Source: Pantoea agglomerans (lineage in GTDB: Bacteria; Pseudomonadota; Gammaproteobacteria; Enterobacterales; Enterobacteriaceae). Taken from it: a DNA stretch of 64,000 nt. The stretch spans positions 3,038,001 through 3,102,000 of the forward strand of contig NZ_CP090207.1 of the NCBI RefSeq assembly GCF_021397715.1, written 5' to 3'. Positions within the stretch are counted from its first letter, which is position 1. Each line of letters begins with the position of its first letter. Shown here piece after piece: positions 63,202 to 64,000 of the stretch. Below the pieces are notes generated by a model that saw only the letters and a list, made by a program, of their open reading frames with translations, made no database searches and was not told where the DNA came from. The position numbers and the translations under genes are program-made.

Positions 63202-63807
63202 GCCAGGAAGCCTTTGCCGAACAGGGATTGGCCGCCGCCTCAATCCGCCAGCGTCGGGCTCACCCGCGGTGCGCTGTATCATCATTTCGGTGATAAAAAG
63301 GGGCTGCTGGCCGCGGTGGTGTCGCAGGTCGACAGCGAGATCGCGCTGCGTGCCAGAGAGGTGGCCGCTAGCGCCGATTCGGACTGGGAAAAACTGATGT
63401 GGGAGGGTGCCGCTTACATTGAAATGGCGCTCGACCCGGAAGTGCAGCGTATCGTCTTGCTGGATGGCCCGGCTTTTCCTGGCGATCCCAGCCGCTGGCC
63501 GAGCCAGAATGCCTGTCTCGACGCCACCCGCAGCGCACTGGCGGAAATGGCCGCAAGCGGCGCGCTCAGGCCGGTCGATACTGAAGCGGCCGCGCGCTTA
63601 CTCAATGGTTCGGCTTTTAATGCCGCCCTTTGGGTCGCAGCGAGCGAGAACCCTGCCATCACGCTGCCAAAAGCGATTGAGGGTTTCAGGCTGCTGGCGA
63701 GTGGATTGCTGTCGACCAGCAACAGGCTGCTTTGTGTCACTTTTTCGCTGGCCTATTGCTATCATCGGGTCACCCGCAAACGTCTCCGTCACCAGACCCG
63801 CCGCTAA
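63196..63807 (+). pseudogene. TetR-family regulator with scarred N-terminal helix-turn-helix
   Basis: From GLTRGALYHHFGDKKGLLAAVV (about 63260) the frame is a typical TetR recognition helix and ligand domain. Just before it, the expected EAFAEQGLAAASIR segment is present but in another frame (63207-63248). Two compensating indels, about -1 near 63207 and about -8 near 63250, would explain this. The normal N-terminus and start codon are missing. Hence either inactive or DNA-binding-altered. The C-terminal tail looks unusually basic (RVTRKRLRHQTRR). Confidence 0.65.
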
Positions 63808-63839
63808 GGCACATATGCCTGACTGTCATGTTCCGGCGA

Positions 63840-64000
63840 TCACGCTGGCTGTGGAAAGCGCAGCGTGAAGCGCGTGATGCCGTGCGCACTCTGCACCTCA
63901 CAACGTCCCTGATGGCGTTGCATAATGCTGCGCACAATAGCGAGCCCTAACCCGCTGCTGCCCTGATGCCGTGACGCATCGGCGCGCCAGAAACGATCAA
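63840..64000 (-). CDS. Sensor histidine kinase, C-terminal end (partial)
   Basis: The last 53 or so codons on the minus strand read DRFWRADASRHQGSSGLGLAIVRSIMQRHQG, which is the F- and G2-box end of a HATPase_c domain (RFWR, GLGLAIV). It resembles the CusS/heavy-metal sensor-kinase group. The rest of the gene lies beyond the right edge, so the stimulus is unknown. It is convergent with the scarred tetR gene. Confidence 0.88.
   Translation of the reverse strand, partial: DRFWRADASRHQGSSGLGLAIVRSIMQRHQGRCEVQSAHGITRFTLRFPQPA

Noticed and set aside
1..64000. tRNA genes, rRNA genes, CRISPR arrays, prophage
   Set aside because: No cloverleaf-type sequence, no repeat-spacer pattern and no phage structural genes were seen on reading both strands.

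Overview
The window is chromosomal DNA of a gammaproteobacterium of the order Enterobacterales, most likely family Erwiniaceae (Pantoea-like). Its first 22 kb keep the E. coli gene order ybeZ-ybeY-corC-lnt-gltIJKL-ybeL-leuS-lptE-holA-nadD-rsfS-rlmH-mrdA-mrdB-rlpA-dacA-ybeD-lipB-lipA-tatE, with high protein similarity. After tatE the order departs from E. coli and becomes a mosaic of transport, metabolic and small-protein genes. The genus is inferred from gene content and base composition; no 16S or marker comparison was possible. No tRNA, rRNA, CRISPR array, prophage or complete insertion sequence was seen.

Layout. 1-22.3 kb: conserved core. It covers rRNA maturation and ribosome silencing (ybeY, rsfS, rlmH), lipoprotein acylation (lnt), glutamate/aspartate import (gltIJKL), LPS assembly (lptE), cell elongation and wall enzymes (mrdA, mrdB, rlpA, dacA) and lipoate synthesis (lipB, lipA). 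Two repeats interrupt it. One is a MITE-like element of about 126 bp in the gltI-gltJ gap, beside the likely SroC sRNA. The other is a 567-bp element between gltL and ybeL, built from two diverged inverted copies with IS4-like 20-bp ends. 22.3-28.2 kb: a five-gene minus-strand operon (decarboxylase-like protein, amidase YbeM, complete polar amino-acid ABC importer), divergent from a MocR-type regulator. 28.2-31.8 kb: GNAT, cspE, a small zinc ribbon behind a perfect FNR palindrome, the 27-residue membrane peptide YohP, and hcxB. 31.9-41.8 kb: gntT with tandem GntR operators, Fe-alcohol dehydrogenase, SupH-like phosphatase, RcnB-like protein, a Fur-box-linked metal-binding protein, DUF523, sdaC and a zinc alcohol dehydrogenase.

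42-53 kb holds the most unusual gene, a 1254-residue single reading frame. It joins a clan-A glycoside hydrolase-like domain, a glycosyltransferase and a UDP-galactopyranose-mutase/protoporphyrinogen-oxidase-like flavoprotein domain, with an internal Shine-Dalgarno and ATG at the first junction. Around it lie two DUF421 membrane proteins, an AI-2E-family permease with an Ala-rich tail, DUF4186, a cupin and a YegS-like lipid kinase. 53-64 kb: a cyanide-insensitive-type bd oxidase (cioAB) with two downstream membrane genes, CorA, DUF481, a 19-cysteine copper-storage-like protein, an OhrR-like regulator lacking the sensing cysteine, a nucleotide-binding reductase, DUF1349, DUF2171, an isochorismatase-like hydrolase, a scarred TetR gene, and the end of a sensor kinase gene.

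Working together: the core genes are envelope growth, translation and lipoate functions. The accessory part suggests uptake of sugar acids, amino acids and metals together with redox handling, as expected for a plant- or environment-associated enterobacterium (inference).
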